Assembly (NCBI RefSeq): GCF_001509405.1 | Contig: NZ_CP011502.1 | Span: 620,001-684,000, forward strand | Direction of reading: 5' to 3' | DNA: 64,000 bases | Origin: Aeromicrobium erythreum | Lineage (GTDB): Bacteria > Actinomycetota > Actinomycetes > Propionibacteriales > Nocardioidaceae | Shown here: positions 34,194 through 42,166 of the stretch, in pieces | Position numbering within the stretch: position 1 is the stretch's first letter | How the letters are laid out: every line of letters begins with the position of its first letter | Made by a program: the position numbers and the translations under genes | Notes under the pieces: model-generated | The model's input: the letters and a program-made list of their open reading frames with translations, nothing else | Told to the model about the DNA's origin: nothing | The model's database searches: none

Positions 34194-34709
34194 TCAGCTG
34201 ACCTCGACCAGCGTCCACGACTCGACGGCCCCGTCGGCGAGCACCAGTCGGCCGACGGTGCCGTGCGGCTGACGTCGCTTGTCGGTCGGCGAGCCGGGGT
34301 TGAGGATGCGGGGCCCGGCCTCGTCGGTCTCGTCCCACGGGATGTGCGAGTGCCCGAACACGACGACGTCGGCCTCGGGGAAGCGTCGCCGCATCCGCCG
34401 GACGCGACCCTGCTTCTGGCCGGCGTCGTGGATCATCGCGACCCGCACGCCGGCGAGGTCGAGCTCGAGGGTCTCCGGCGCGCCCCACGCGGCGACGTCG
34501 GGCCCGTCGTTGTTGCCCAGCACGACGTGCACCGGCGCGAGGGTCGCGAGCTCGTCGAGCACGGACGGCCGGCAGACGTCGCCCGCGTGCAGGACGAGGT
34601 CGACGTCGCGCAGCTCCTCGGCCACCCGCTCGGGCATGCCCTTCCAGAACCTGGGGGCGTGGGTGTCGGAGACGACGCCCACCACGAGCCTGCCCCGGTC
34701 GGAGGTCAT
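34194..34709 (-). CDS. MJ0936/YfcE-type metallophosphoesterase
   Basis: A 171-residue calcineurin-like phosphoesterase. Metal-binding motifs are VVSDTHAPRFW (DxH), LVLHAGDVC (GD), VLGNNDG (GNND) and VFGHSHIPW (GHxH), in family order and spacing. It would hydrolyse phosphodiesters in the cytoplasm; the natural substrate is unknown. The ATG at 34707-34709 overlaps the menA stop (ATGA), so it is co-transcribed with menA. A longer open frame upstream is a shadow of menA. Confidence 0.88.
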   Translation of the reverse strand: MTSDRGRLVVGVVSDTHAPRFWKGMPERVAEELRDVDLVLHAGDVCRPSVLDELATLAPVHVVLGNNDGPDVAAWGAPETLELDLAGVRVAMIHDAGQKQGRVRRMRRRFPEADVVVFGHSHIPWDETDEAGPRILNPGSPTDKRRQPHGTVGRLVLADGAVESWTLVEVS

Positions 34710-35596
34710 CGGCCGAGGACGAGCCCGAGGGCGAGGCCGGCCGACCAGAGCAGCTCGGCGACGCCGGTGGCCTTGAGGACGGGGACGAGCGCCGGTCCGC
34801 CGGCGCCGGAGAGCACGGCCCGCAGTGCGGGGACGGCGGGCAGCAGGCCGGGCAGGGCGAGCAGGGCCCAGGGAGTGGCGCCGACGGCCAGCGCGACGGC
34901 GAGCGCGGCGCTGAGCCCGACGAGTGCCGCGTAGAACTGGCGCGAGCGGGCGTCGCCGAGCACGACGGCGAGCGTCCGCTTGCCCGCCTCGACGTCGGTG
35001 GGGATGTCGCGCAGGTTGTTGGCGACGAGGATCGCGCAGGCGAGCGCGCCGACGCCGACGGCTGCCGCCCAGGCCTCCCACGGCAGCCCCTCGACCTGCA
35101 CGTAGACCGTGCCGAGGACGGCGACCAGCCCGAAGAACAGGAAGACGCTCACCTCGCCGAGCGCACGGTAGCCGTAGGGGTTCGGGCCGCCCGTGTAGGT
35201 CCAGGCCGCGCCGAGGGCGGCGACGCCGACGAGCAGCAGCCACCACGTCGTCGTGGCCGCGAGGGCCAGGCCCAGCAGCGCGCCGAGGCCGAGGAAGCCG
35301 AGCGCGGCGGCCTTGACCGCCGAGGGCCGGGCCAGCCCCGACCCGACCAGCCGCAGCGGACCGACGCGGTCGTCGTCGGTGCCGCGGATGCCGTCGGAGT
35401 AGTCGTTGGCGTAGTTCACGCCGATCTGCAGCGCGAGGGACACGCCGAGGGCGAGCAGCGCCTTGCCCCAGACCACGTCGGCCACGTACGCCGCCACGCC
35501 GGTGCCGGCCAGCACGGGGGCGACGGCGGCGGGAAGGGTGCGGGGACGGGCCCCCTCGACCCACTGCGAGAGGGTCGCGCTGCTGCGGTCGTTCAC
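34706..35596 (-). CDS. menA: 1,4-dihydroxy-2-naphthoate polyprenyltransferase
   Basis: MenA joins the isoprenoid tail to 1,4-dihydroxy-2-naphthoate at the membrane, making demethylmenaquinone. The 296-residue UbiA-family protein has about nine hydrophobic helices. The first Asp-rich motif is NYANDYSDGIRGTDDDR (near residue 65) and the second region contains ILVANNLRDIPTDVEAGK. The start is GTG at 35594-35596, with TAGGAG just upstream. It works with MenE, MenC, MenD, MenF and MenG encoded in the next 10 kb. Confidence 0.94.
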   Translation of the reverse strand: MNDRSSATLSQWVEGARPRTLPAAVAPVLAGTGVAAYVADVVWGKALLALGVSLALQIGVNYANDYSDGIRGTDDDRVGPLRLVGSGLARPSAVKAAALGFLGLGALLGLALAATTTWWLLLVGVAALGAAWTYTGGPNPYGYRALGEVSVFLFFGLVAVLGTVYVQVEGLPWEAWAAAVGVGALACAILVANNLRDIPTDVEAGKRTLAVVLGDARSRQFYAALVGLSAALAVALAVGATPWALLALPGLLPAVPALRAVLSGAGGPALVPVLKATGVAELLWSAGLALGLVLGR

Positions 35597-35633
35597 GATG
35601 CTCCTAGGGTTCAGCGGACAGTGTGCCAGCGCC

Positions 35634-35639
35634 TAGGGT
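35634..35639 (+). promoter_or_regulatory. Predicted -10 of a leaderless promoter (68-residue membrane protein)
   Basis: TAGGGT, 6 G residues before the ATG at 35646. The G-run could also act as a weak ribosome binding site. Confidence 0.45.
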
Positions 35640-35645
35640 GGGGGG

Positions 35646-35852
35646 ATGACGCAGCCGCCGTTCCCGTTCGTCCTCGTGCTGCTGACGGGCATCTTCGTGT
35701 GGCTCGCGGTGACGTCCGACGGCGGCTGGCTGCCGCTCGCCGCCGGGTTCGGGGCCCTCGTGACGGGTGCCGCGGCGCTCTACCAGTCGCGTCCGGTGCG
35801 CGACCCGCTTGAGGAGGAGCCGGAGTCCGAGGAGTGGGAGCCGGGCTCCTGA
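35646..35852 (+). CDS. Small membrane protein of unknown function
   Basis: A 68-residue protein with two short hydrophobic helices (FPFVLVLLTGIFVWLAV and WLPLAAGFGALVTGAAALY) and an acidic tail (EEEPESEEWEPGS). It resembles the small conserved membrane protein found beside menE/menA in related actinobacteria, but I cannot name a family. It overlaps the menE start, so it probably leads the menE transcript. Confidence 0.7.
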   Translation: MTQPPFPFVLVLLTGIFVWLAVTSDGGWLPLAAGFGALVTGAAALYQSRPVRDPLEEEPESEEWEPGS

Positions 35853-36895
35853 CCGCGGCGGCGTCGCTGCGCCCGGTGTCGGGCTCGGCGCGCGACGTGC
35901 TCGACCTGCTGCGTCCGTGGGTGGCCGGCGACGACGTCGAGCCGCTCGTCGTGCGGACGTCGGGCAGCACGGGCGAGCCGAAGGACGTGCGCCTGTCGCG
36001 GGACGCGGTGCTGGCGTCGGCGCACGCCACGCACGCACGTCTCGGCGGGCCCGGCCAGTGGCTGCTGGCGCTGCCCGTGACCGGCGTGGGTGGCCTGCAG
36101 GTGCTGGTGCGCTCCCTCCTCGCGGAGCAGGAGCCGGTGCTCCTCGACGACCACGACGACCTCGTCGACGCGCTGCGCGAGCTCGACGCGCCCCGCACCT
36201 ACGCGTCCCTCGTGCCCACCCAGCTGCACCGCCTGGCGTCGGCGGGCCGGCTCGACGTGCTCGCGGCGCTCGACGCGGTGCTGGTGGGCGGTGCCGCGCT
36301 CGACCCGACGCTGCGCGAGCAGGCGACGTCGGCGGGTGTGCGGGTCGTGCGCACCTACGGGATGAGCGAGACGAGCGGAGGGTGCGTGTACGACGGCGTC
36401 CCGCTCGACGGCGTCCGCGTGCGGGTGGCCGACGCACGTGACGGCGTGGGTCGGGTGCAGCTGGCGGGACCGGTGCTGTTCGACGGCTACGGCGACGTCG
36501 CGCGCACCGACGAGTGGTTCGACACCGCCGACCTCGGCAGCGTCGACGCCGCGGGCGTGCTCAGCGTCGTCGGTCGGGCCGACGACGTCGTCGTGAGCGG
36601 CGGCGTGAACGTGCCGCTGCCCGCGGTCGAGCGGGCGCTGCGCGCGCTGCCGGAGGTGAACGACGCGGCCGTCGCGGGCGTGCCCGACGACGAGTGGGGC
36701 ACGCGGGTGGTGGCCGTGGTGGTCCCGGCCGACGCCACCTGCCTCGACGCGGTGGCCGCCGACCGTCTGCGCGACGCGCTCGAGGAGCAGGGACTGCCGC
36801 GCCGCTGGGCGCCGCGCGACGTCACCCTCGTCGACACCGTCCCCCTCCTCCCGAACGGCAAGGTCGACCGCCTCGCCGTCCGCCGCCTCTTCTGA
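35834..36895 (+). CDS. menE: o-Succinylbenzoate-CoA ligase
   Basis: MenE activates o-succinylbenzoate to its CoA thioester for menaquinone synthesis. The 353-residue adenylate-forming enzyme is short, as usual for actinobacterial MenE. It has VVRTSGSTGEPKDVRLS (P-loop), VRTYGMSETSGGC, DTADLGSV, GRADDVVVSGGVNVP and the catalytic lysine in LLPNGKVDRLA. Menaquinone context (menA, menC and menD nearby) supports MenE over a generic ligase. The GTG at 35834 overlaps the upstream gene by 19 bases; it is the only plausible in-frame start near the conserved region, and its ribosome binding site is poor. Confidence 0.85.
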   Translation: MGAGLLTAAASLRPVSGSARDVLDLLRPWVAGDDVEPLVVRTSGSTGEPKDVRLSRDAVLASAHATHARLGGPGQWLLALPVTGVGGLQVLVRSLLAEQEPVLLDDHDDLVDALRELDAPRTYASLVPTQLHRLASAGRLDVLAALDAVLVGGAALDPTLREQATSAGVRVVRTYGMSETSGGCVYDGVPLDGVRVRVADARDGVGRVQLAGPVLFDGYGDVARTDEWFDTADLGSVDAAGVLSVVGRADDVVVSGGVNVPLPAVERALRALPEVNDAAVAGVPDDEWGTRVVAVVVPADATCLDAVAADRLRDALEEQGLPRRWAPRDVTLVDTVPLLPNGKVDRLAVRRLF

Positions 36896-36904
36896 CCCGA
36901 TTAC

Positions 36905-37112
36905 GTGGGGCCCCACGCAAACGCGCGGATCCGGCGCATGGTTGCGGTGGGGGGAGCTGGTTTAGGTGGGGCCCCACGTAAACGCGCAGATTGCCCGGAT
37001 GGTTGCGGTGGGGGGAGCTGGTTTAGGTGGGGCCCCCACGTAAACGCGCAGATTGCCCGGATGGTTGCGGTGGGGGGAGCTGGTTTAGGTGGGGCCCCAC
37101 GTAAACGCGCAC
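36905..37112. repeat. 61-bp tandem array with GTGGGGCCCCAC palindromes (four cores)
   Basis: GTGGGGCCCCAC cores begin at 36905, 36966, 37027 (with one extra C) and 37089. In the middle units each core is followed by GTAAACGCGCAGATTGCCCG and a G-rich stretch ending GGGGAGCTGGTTTA, giving 61-62-bp periods. Flanking GTTTA and TAAAC extend the palindrome. It lies between the convergent menE and NAD(P)-binding genes. Related single palindromes occur at 47,471 and 47,534. Open frames across it are repeat artefacts. Confidence 0.92.
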
Positions 37113-37134
37113 CGCGCGGCGTCCGGGGAGGGGG

Positions 37135-37788
37135 TCAGGCGGAGGCGACGGCCTCGTCGAGGGGCGTCTCGCCGGTCACGAGGTCCCACTGGCGGCCGAT
37201 GCCGGCGCCGGTGTGGAGGACCTCGGCGATCACGGCGGCGACGTCGGCGCGCGGGACCTCGCCGCGAGCCACGGAGTCGCCGAGCGTCACGCTGCCCCGC
37301 GCGGGGTCGTCGGTCAGCCGGCCCGGGCGGATGATCGTCCAGTCCAGGCCGCTCTCGCGCAGCGCGACGTCGGCGTCGCGCTTGGCCTCGACGTAGGCGC
37401 GCCACACGTCGTCGGTGTCCTCGGGCAGCGGCAGGTCGACGCCGATCGCGGAGACCTGCACGAAGCGTCGGACGCCCGCGATCCTTGCGCCCTCGATCGA
37501 CTTCAGCGAGCCCTCGAGGTCGACGGCGCGCTTGCGGCCGATGTTGCCGTCGGGTCCGCCGCCGGCGGCGAAGACGACCGCGTCGCAGCCGTCGAACACG
37601 GACGCGAACGCGTCGGCGTCCTGCTGCTCGATGTCGAGCCGGCGCGCCGTGGCCCCCCGCTGCTCGACGTCGCTCGTGTGCGCGTCGTTGCGGATGAGCG
37701 CGACGACGTCGTGGTCGCGTGCGCGGAGCTGCTCGATGAGGTGGAGGGCGATCTGGCCGTGGCCCCCGACGATGGCGATGGTCGACAT
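37135..37788 (-). CDS. NAD(P)H-binding atypical SDR protein (NmrA/YwnB-like)
   Basis: A 217-residue Rossmann protein with the nucleotide motif IAIVGGHGQIALHLIEQL at the N-terminus, VRRFVQVSAIGVD for the central strand and LDWTIIRPGRLTD near residue 150. There is no YxxxK catalytic pair, so it is the atypical SDR5 type, possibly an NADPH sensor or reductase of unknown substrate. The ATG at 37786-37788 is chosen because longer versions add a sequence with no homology. The downstream side carries the tandem palindrome array. Confidence 0.82.
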   Translation of the reverse strand: MSTIAIVGGHGQIALHLIEQLRARDHDVVALIRNDAHTSDVEQRGATARRLDIEQQDADAFASVFDGCDAVVFAAGGGPDGNIGRKRAVDLEGSLKSIEGARIAGVRRFVQVSAIGVDLPLPEDTDDVWRAYVEAKRDADVALRESGLDWTIIRPGRLTDDPARGSVTLGDSVARGEVPRADVAAVIAEVLHTGAGIGRQWDLVTGETPLDEAVASA

Positions 37789-37881
37789 GTGTCCACCGTT
37801 GCACGGCGCACCTGACGTCGCAGTGCGGCTCGGGGTGGTTGTGCGCGACCTCACCCGCGGGCCCCGACGCTGCCGCGCCGC

Positions 37882-37887
37882 TACCCT
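37882..37887 (+). promoter_or_regulatory. Predicted -10 of a leaderless promoter (menC)
   Basis: TACCCT, 6 bases (CGGCAG) before the GTG at 37894; no Shine-Dalgarno sequence. Confidence 0.5.
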
Positions 37888-37893
37888 CGGCAG

Positions 37894-38844
37894 GTGCACA
37901 CGTTCGCGATCGGGATGCCCGTCCGGTTCCGTGGCATCCACCGACGCGAGGGCCTGCTGATGCGCGGCGCCGCCGGCTGGGGCGAGTTCAGCCCGTTCCT
38001 CGACTACGACGACGAGGAGTGCGTGCCGTGGCTGCGGGCCGCGCTCGAGGCCGCCCACGACGGCTGGCCCGAGCCCGTCCGCGACCGCGTGCCCGTGAAC
38101 GCGACCGTGCCCGCCGTGGGACCCGAGCAGGCCGCGCAGATCGTGCGGACGTCGGGTGCCTCGACCGCCAAGGTCAAGGTGGCCGAGCGGGGCCAGACGC
38201 TCGCCGACGACGTCGCACGCGTCGAGGCGGTCCGCGACGTCCTGGGCAGCGGGGGTCGGGTGCGGGTCGACGCCAACGGCGGGTGGTCCGTCGACGACGC
38301 GGTCGCGGCCGTGAAGGCCCTGGATGCCGTCGGCACGCTCGAGTACGTCGAGCAGCCGTGCGCCTCGGTGGAGGAGCTCGCGCTGGTCCGCCGCAGGGTC
38401 GACGTGCCCGTGGCCGCCGACGAGTCGATCCGCCGCGCCGCCGACCCCTACCGTGTCCGCGACCTGGAGGCCGCCGACGTCGCCGTGCTCAAGGTGCAGC
38501 CGCTGGGCGGGGTGCGCGCGTGCCTGCGCGTGGCCGAGGAGATCGGCCTGCCCGTCGTCGTCTCGAGCGCCGTCGAGTCGTCGGTGGGCCTGGCCGCGGG
38601 CGTCGCGCTCGCGGCGGCGCTGCCTGAGCTGCCGTACGCGTGCGGCCTCGGCACCACGTCGCTGCTCGGCGGCGACGTCACGAGCAGCCCGCTGGATCCT
38701 GTCGACGGCTGGCTCCCCGTGCGCACGGTCGACGTCGAGGAGGCGGCGCTGGCCGACGTCGCCGCCGACGCCGCGACCGACGCCGCCTGGCGTGCCAGGT
38801 TCGAGCGTGTCGACGCCCTGCGCCGCGCGGCGGTCGCGCGATGA
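37894..38844 (+). CDS. menC: o-Succinylbenzoate synthase
   Basis: MenC dehydrates SHCHC to o-succinylbenzoate. The 316-residue enolase-superfamily protein has the KxK motif in STAKVKVAE, metal ligands in VRVDANGGWS (Asp), YVEQPCAS (Glu) and PVAADESIR (Asp), and the opposite base in VAVLKVQPLGG (Lys). It is the short actinobacterial form. GTG 37894 starts at the conserved HTFAIGMPVRF. It overlaps menD by 4 bases (ATGA), so the two are translated together. Confidence 0.94.
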   Translation: MHTFAIGMPVRFRGIHRREGLLMRGAAGWGEFSPFLDYDDEECVPWLRAALEAAHDGWPEPVRDRVPVNATVPAVGPEQAAQIVRTSGASTAKVKVAERGQTLADDVARVEAVRDVLGSGGRVRVDANGGWSVDDAVAAVKALDAVGTLEYVEQPCASVEELALVRRRVDVPVAADESIRRAADPYRVRDLEAADVAVLKVQPLGGVRACLRVAEEIGLPVVVSSAVESSVGLAAGVALAAALPELPYACGLGTTSLLGGDVTSSPLDPVDGWLPVRTVDVEEAALADVAADAATDAAWRARFERVDALRRAAVAR

Positions 38845-40442
38845 GCGAGCAACGGTCGATCGGCGTGGCGCGCAGGTTGTTGCACGCCCTGCTCGGCCAC
38901 CACGTCACCGACGTCGTCCTGGCGCCCGGCTCGAGGTCGGCGCCCCTGGCACTCGCGTTCCACGCAGCCGAGCAGGCGGGACGCATCCGCCTGCACGTGC
39001 GGGTAGACGAGCGCGAGGCAGGCTTCCTCGCCCTCGGCCTCGCGAGGACGTCGCACCGCGTGGTGCCCGTGGTGACCACCTCCGGCACTGCGGTGGCGAA
39101 CCTGCATCCGGCGATGCTCGAGGCGCTGCACGCCGGCGTCGGGGTGCTGGCCGTGACCGCCGACCGTCCGGCGAGGCTGCGGGGCACGGGCGCCAACCAG
39201 ACCACGGTGCAGCCGGGCATCTTTCCGGGGGTCGCGTACACGGACCGCGTGAAGGGTCTGCTCGGCGTCGCCCGGCCCGACGCGCCAGGCCACCTGAACC
39301 TCGAGCTCGACGAGCCGTTGGTCGAGTCGGTCGACTGGTCGCTCGACCGCGACCCCGACGCCCTGATGCTCGGCCGGGTCGGCTCCTGGCGCGAGCCCGG
39401 TGTCCTGACGACCCTCGACCTGGGCCCCCGCACCGTCGTCCTCGCCGGCGACGACTCCGGCGCCCGCGCCCGGGTGCTCGCCCGCGAGGCGGGCTGGCCG
39501 CTGCTCGCCGAGCCGACGTCGGGCTCCCGCACGGGCGGCGCGCTGTCGACCTACCGCCTGCTCCTCGGTCACGAGCCCCTGGCCGGACGGGTCGAGCGGG
39601 TGGTGTCGTTCGGCCACCCGACGCTGAGCCGTCCGGTCACGCGGCTGCTGGCGCGCGCCGACGTCGACGTCGTGCACGTGGGCACGCAGGCGACCTTCCC
39701 CGTGCCGGCCGGCCCCCGCGTCACGTTCGTCGACGACGTCGCGGCCGGCAGCGTCGACGACCCCGCCTGGCTGCAGGAGTGGACGGACGCCGACGCCCGC
39801 GTGCAGCGCGCCGTCGACGCCCTGCTCGCGGACCACCCCGACAGCGGCCTGGCCGTCGCGCGCACCGTCGCCGAGGCGCTCCCGCCCGACGGCCTGCTCG
39901 TCGTGGGCGCGTCTCAGCCGATCCGCGACCTCGACGTCGTCGCGCGGCCCTGGACGGTGGGCGAGCGTCGCTACGTCGTGGCCAACCGCGGCCTCGCCGG
40001 CATCGACGGCACGGTGTCGACGGCGGTCGGCGCGGCCCTTGCCCGCGACTCCAGCTGGGCCCTGGCGCTGATGGGCGACCTGACCTTCCTGCACGGCAGC
40101 AACGGCATGTTGATCGGGCCCGACGAGCCGCGGCCCGACCTCACGGTCGTCGTGGTCAACGACGACGGCGGTGCCATCTTCTCCACGCTCGAGCAGGGCG
40201 GGCCCGAGCACGCCGACGCGTTCGAGCGCGTGTTCGCGACACCCACCGGCGCCGACCTGGGGGCCCTCTGCGCCGGCTACCGCGTGGCGCACCGACGCGT
40301 GGAGCCCGCCGGGCTGGCGGCCGCGCTCGCCTTGCCGACCGGTGGGCTGGAGGTGGTCGAGGTGGTCCTGCGACGTGACGACCGGCGCGCCCTCGACGCC
40401 GCCCTGCGCTCCGCGACGGCGGCTGCGCTCGCCGACGACTGA
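38841..40442 (+). CDS. menD: SEPHCHC synthase (2-succinyl-5-enolpyruvyl-6-hydroxy-3-cyclohexene-1-carboxylate synthase)
   Basis: MenD is the thiamine-diphosphate enzyme that joins 2-oxoglutarate-derived succinyl semialdehyde to isochorismate. The 533-residue protein has DVVLAPGSRSAPLALAF and VRVDEREAGFLALGLAR at the N-terminus, the catalytic-glutamate region following, and the ThDP signature MGDLTFLHGSNGML with VNDDGGAIFSTLEQG near the C-terminus. The isochorismate comes from MenF (43.8 kb). All blocks are intact. Confidence 0.95.
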   Translation: MSEQRSIGVARRLLHALLGHHVTDVVLAPGSRSAPLALAFHAAEQAGRIRLHVRVDEREAGFLALGLARTSHRVVPVVTTSGTAVANLHPAMLEALHAGVGVLAVTADRPARLRGTGANQTTVQPGIFPGVAYTDRVKGLLGVARPDAPGHLNLELDEPLVESVDWSLDRDPDALMLGRVGSWREPGVLTTLDLGPRTVVLAGDDSGARARVLAREAGWPLLAEPTSGSRTGGALSTYRLLLGHEPLAGRVERVVSFGHPTLSRPVTRLLARADVDVVHVGTQATFPVPAGPRVTFVDDVAAGSVDDPAWLQEWTDADARVQRAVDALLADHPDSGLAVARTVAEALPPDGLLVVGASQPIRDLDVVARPWTVGERRYVVANRGLAGIDGTVSTAVGAALARDSSWALALMGDLTFLHGSNGMLIGPDEPRPDLTVVVVNDDGGAIFSTLEQGGPEHADAFERVFATPTGADLGALCAGYRVAHRRVEPAGLAAALALPTGGLEVVEVVLRRDDRRALDAALRSATAAALADD

Positions 40443-40570
40443 GCGCCGACGGCGTTGCGTCGATTGATCCCGTCCAGCAGTCGAGAAACCGTGACAGTCC
40501 TGGTGGCAGCAACCATGCCGGCGGTACGGTGAGTGGTGTGCGTCACGTGCGCGCCGACGAGAGGACGGGC

Positions 40571-42166
40571 ATGGGGATCGAGACCTTCGACTACGTGGTG
40601 ATCGGGTCGGGCAGCGGCGGCGGCGTGGTCGCCGCGCGACTCACGGAGGACCCCGACGTCCGCGTCCTGCTCCTCGAGGCCGGGCCGATGGACGACGACG
40701 ACATGATCCACCTGCCGGCCGGGTTCTCGACGCTGTTCAAGACGTCGTGGGACTGGGGCTACCAGACCACGCCGCAGAAGCACCTCGGCAACCGTCGCGC
40801 CGACTGGCCGCGCATGAAGGCGCTCGGCGGCTGCACCTCGATGAACGCGATGATCTACATCCGCGGCAACCACGCCGACTACGACGAGTGGCGCGACGCC
40901 TACGGCGCGGACGGCTGGGGCTACGACGACGTGCTGCCCTACTTCGTGCGGTCGGAGGGCAACCAGCGCCTGCGCAACTCCTTCCACGGCAACGACGGCC
41001 CCCTGCACGTCGAGGACCGCCGCCACGACCACGAGCTGAGCCACGCGTTCGTCGAGTCGGCCGTCGCGAACGGCATGAAGCGCACCGACGACTTCAACGG
41101 CGCGGAGCAGGAGGGCGCTGGGCTCTACCAGGTCACCTGCCGCAAGGGTCGACGCTGGTCGGTCGCCGACGCGTACATCCGTCCGGCCCTGTCGCGCCCG
41201 AACCTGGTGCTGCGCACCGAGGCGTTCGTGACGTCGATCGACCTCGAGGGCGCGAAGGGCGCCAAGCGCGCCGTCGGCGTCACCTACCGGCGGGGCGCGT
41301 TCACCGAGACGGTGCGCGTGAACGCCGAGGTCGTCCTCGCGGGCGGCGCCATCAACAGCCCCCAGCTCCTCATGGTGTCGGGCATCGGCCCCACCGCCCA
41401 CCTGAAGGACCACGGCATCGACGTGCAGGTCGACCTGCCCGGCGTCGGGCAGAACCTGCAGGACCACCCGGTCTCCGGCGTCCTCGCGCACACCCAGGGC
41501 ACGACCGACATCGCCGCGTCGCTCAACCTGCCGCAGCTGCTGAAGGCCCAGAAGCTGGGTCGGGGACCGCTCACGTCGAACGTCGCCGAGGCCGGCGCGT
41601 TCTTCACCTCGCGCGACGACCTCGACCTGCCCGACCTGCAGTTCCACTTCGCGCCCACCGGCTTCTGGGACAACGGACTGCACGAGCCCACGCAGCCGGC
41701 CCTCACCCTCGCCGCGACCCTGGTGCGCGTGCAGAGCCGCGGCCACGTGCGGCTGCGGTCGGCCGACCCGAGCTGGAAGCCGGAGATCGAGGCCGGCTAC
41801 CTCGACGACCGCGCCGACCTCGAGGCGCTCGCCGCCGGCATCCGCCGCGCCTGCGAGATCCTCAAGGACGGTCCCCTGGCCCGGTACGTGAAGGCGCCGT
41901 GGGAGCCCGCGTCGCTCGACCCGACCGACGACCAGGTGTACGCCTCGATCAACCGGCTCTGCCAGACGCTCTACCACCCCGTGGCCACCTGTGCGATGGG
42001 CACCGGCGACGAGAGCGTCGTCGACCCGCAGCTGCGCGTGCGCGGCGTCGAGGGTTTGCGCGTCGCCGACGCGTCCGTCATGCCCGCGGTCCCGCGTGGC
42101 AACACCAACGCCCCCACGATCATGGTCGGCGAGAAGGCCGCCGACCTGCTGAAGGAGTCCCGATGA
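40571..42166 (+). CDS. GMC family oxidoreductase (alcohol/choline dehydrogenase type)
   Basis: A 531-residue FAD flavoprotein of the glucose-methanol-choline family. The dinucleotide motif is YVVIGSGSGGGVVAARL (residues 8-24), the second signature GGAINSPQLLMVSGIG lies near 255, and the catalytic His/Asn region is YHPVATCAMG ... PRGNTNAPTIM. It resembles BetA-type dehydrogenases that oxidise an alcohol to an aldehyde; the next gene encodes an aldehyde dehydrogenase with a 4-base overlap. The substrate is unknown. ATG 40571 follows GAGAGGAC; the upstream GTG at 40529 is less likely. The pair interrupts the men cluster. Confidence 0.88.
   Translation: MGIETFDYVVIGSGSGGGVVAARLTEDPDVRVLLLEAGPMDDDDMIHLPAGFSTLFKTSWDWGYQTTPQKHLGNRRADWPRMKALGGCTSMNAMIYIRGNHADYDEWRDAYGADGWGYDDVLPYFVRSEGNQRLRNSFHGNDGPLHVEDRRHDHELSHAFVESAVANGMKRTDDFNGAEQEGAGLYQVTCRKGRRWSVADAYIRPALSRPNLVLRTEAFVTSIDLEGAKGAKRAVGVTYRRGAFTETVRVNAEVVLAGGAINSPQLLMVSGIGPTAHLKDHGIDVQVDLPGVGQNLQDHPVSGVLAHTQGTTDIAASLNLPQLLKAQKLGRGPLTSNVAEAGAFFTSRDDLDLPDLQFHFAPTGFWDNGLHEPTQPALTLAATLVRVQSRGHVRLRSADPSWKPEIEAGYLDDRADLEALAAGIRRACEILKDGPLARYVKAPWEPASLDPTDDQVYASINRLCQTLYHPVATCAMGTGDESVVDPQLRVRGVEGLRVADASVMPAVPRGNTNAPTIMVGEKAADLLKESR

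Noticed and set aside
36905..37112. Possible CRISPR array (regularly spaced repeats)
   Set aside because: Sequence between the palindromic cores is itself nearly identical, so there are no unique spacers, and no cas genes are nearby.
36905..37396. Open frame translating as repeated MGPHANAR/WFRWGPH peptides
   Set aside because: It is made from the 61-bp tandem palindrome array and then runs antisense to the NAD(P)-binding protein gene; no ribosome binding site and no homology.
40277..41977. 566-codon minus-strand frame opposite the GMC gene
   Set aside because: Antisense shadow; composition typical of reverse-frame GC-rich ORFs.
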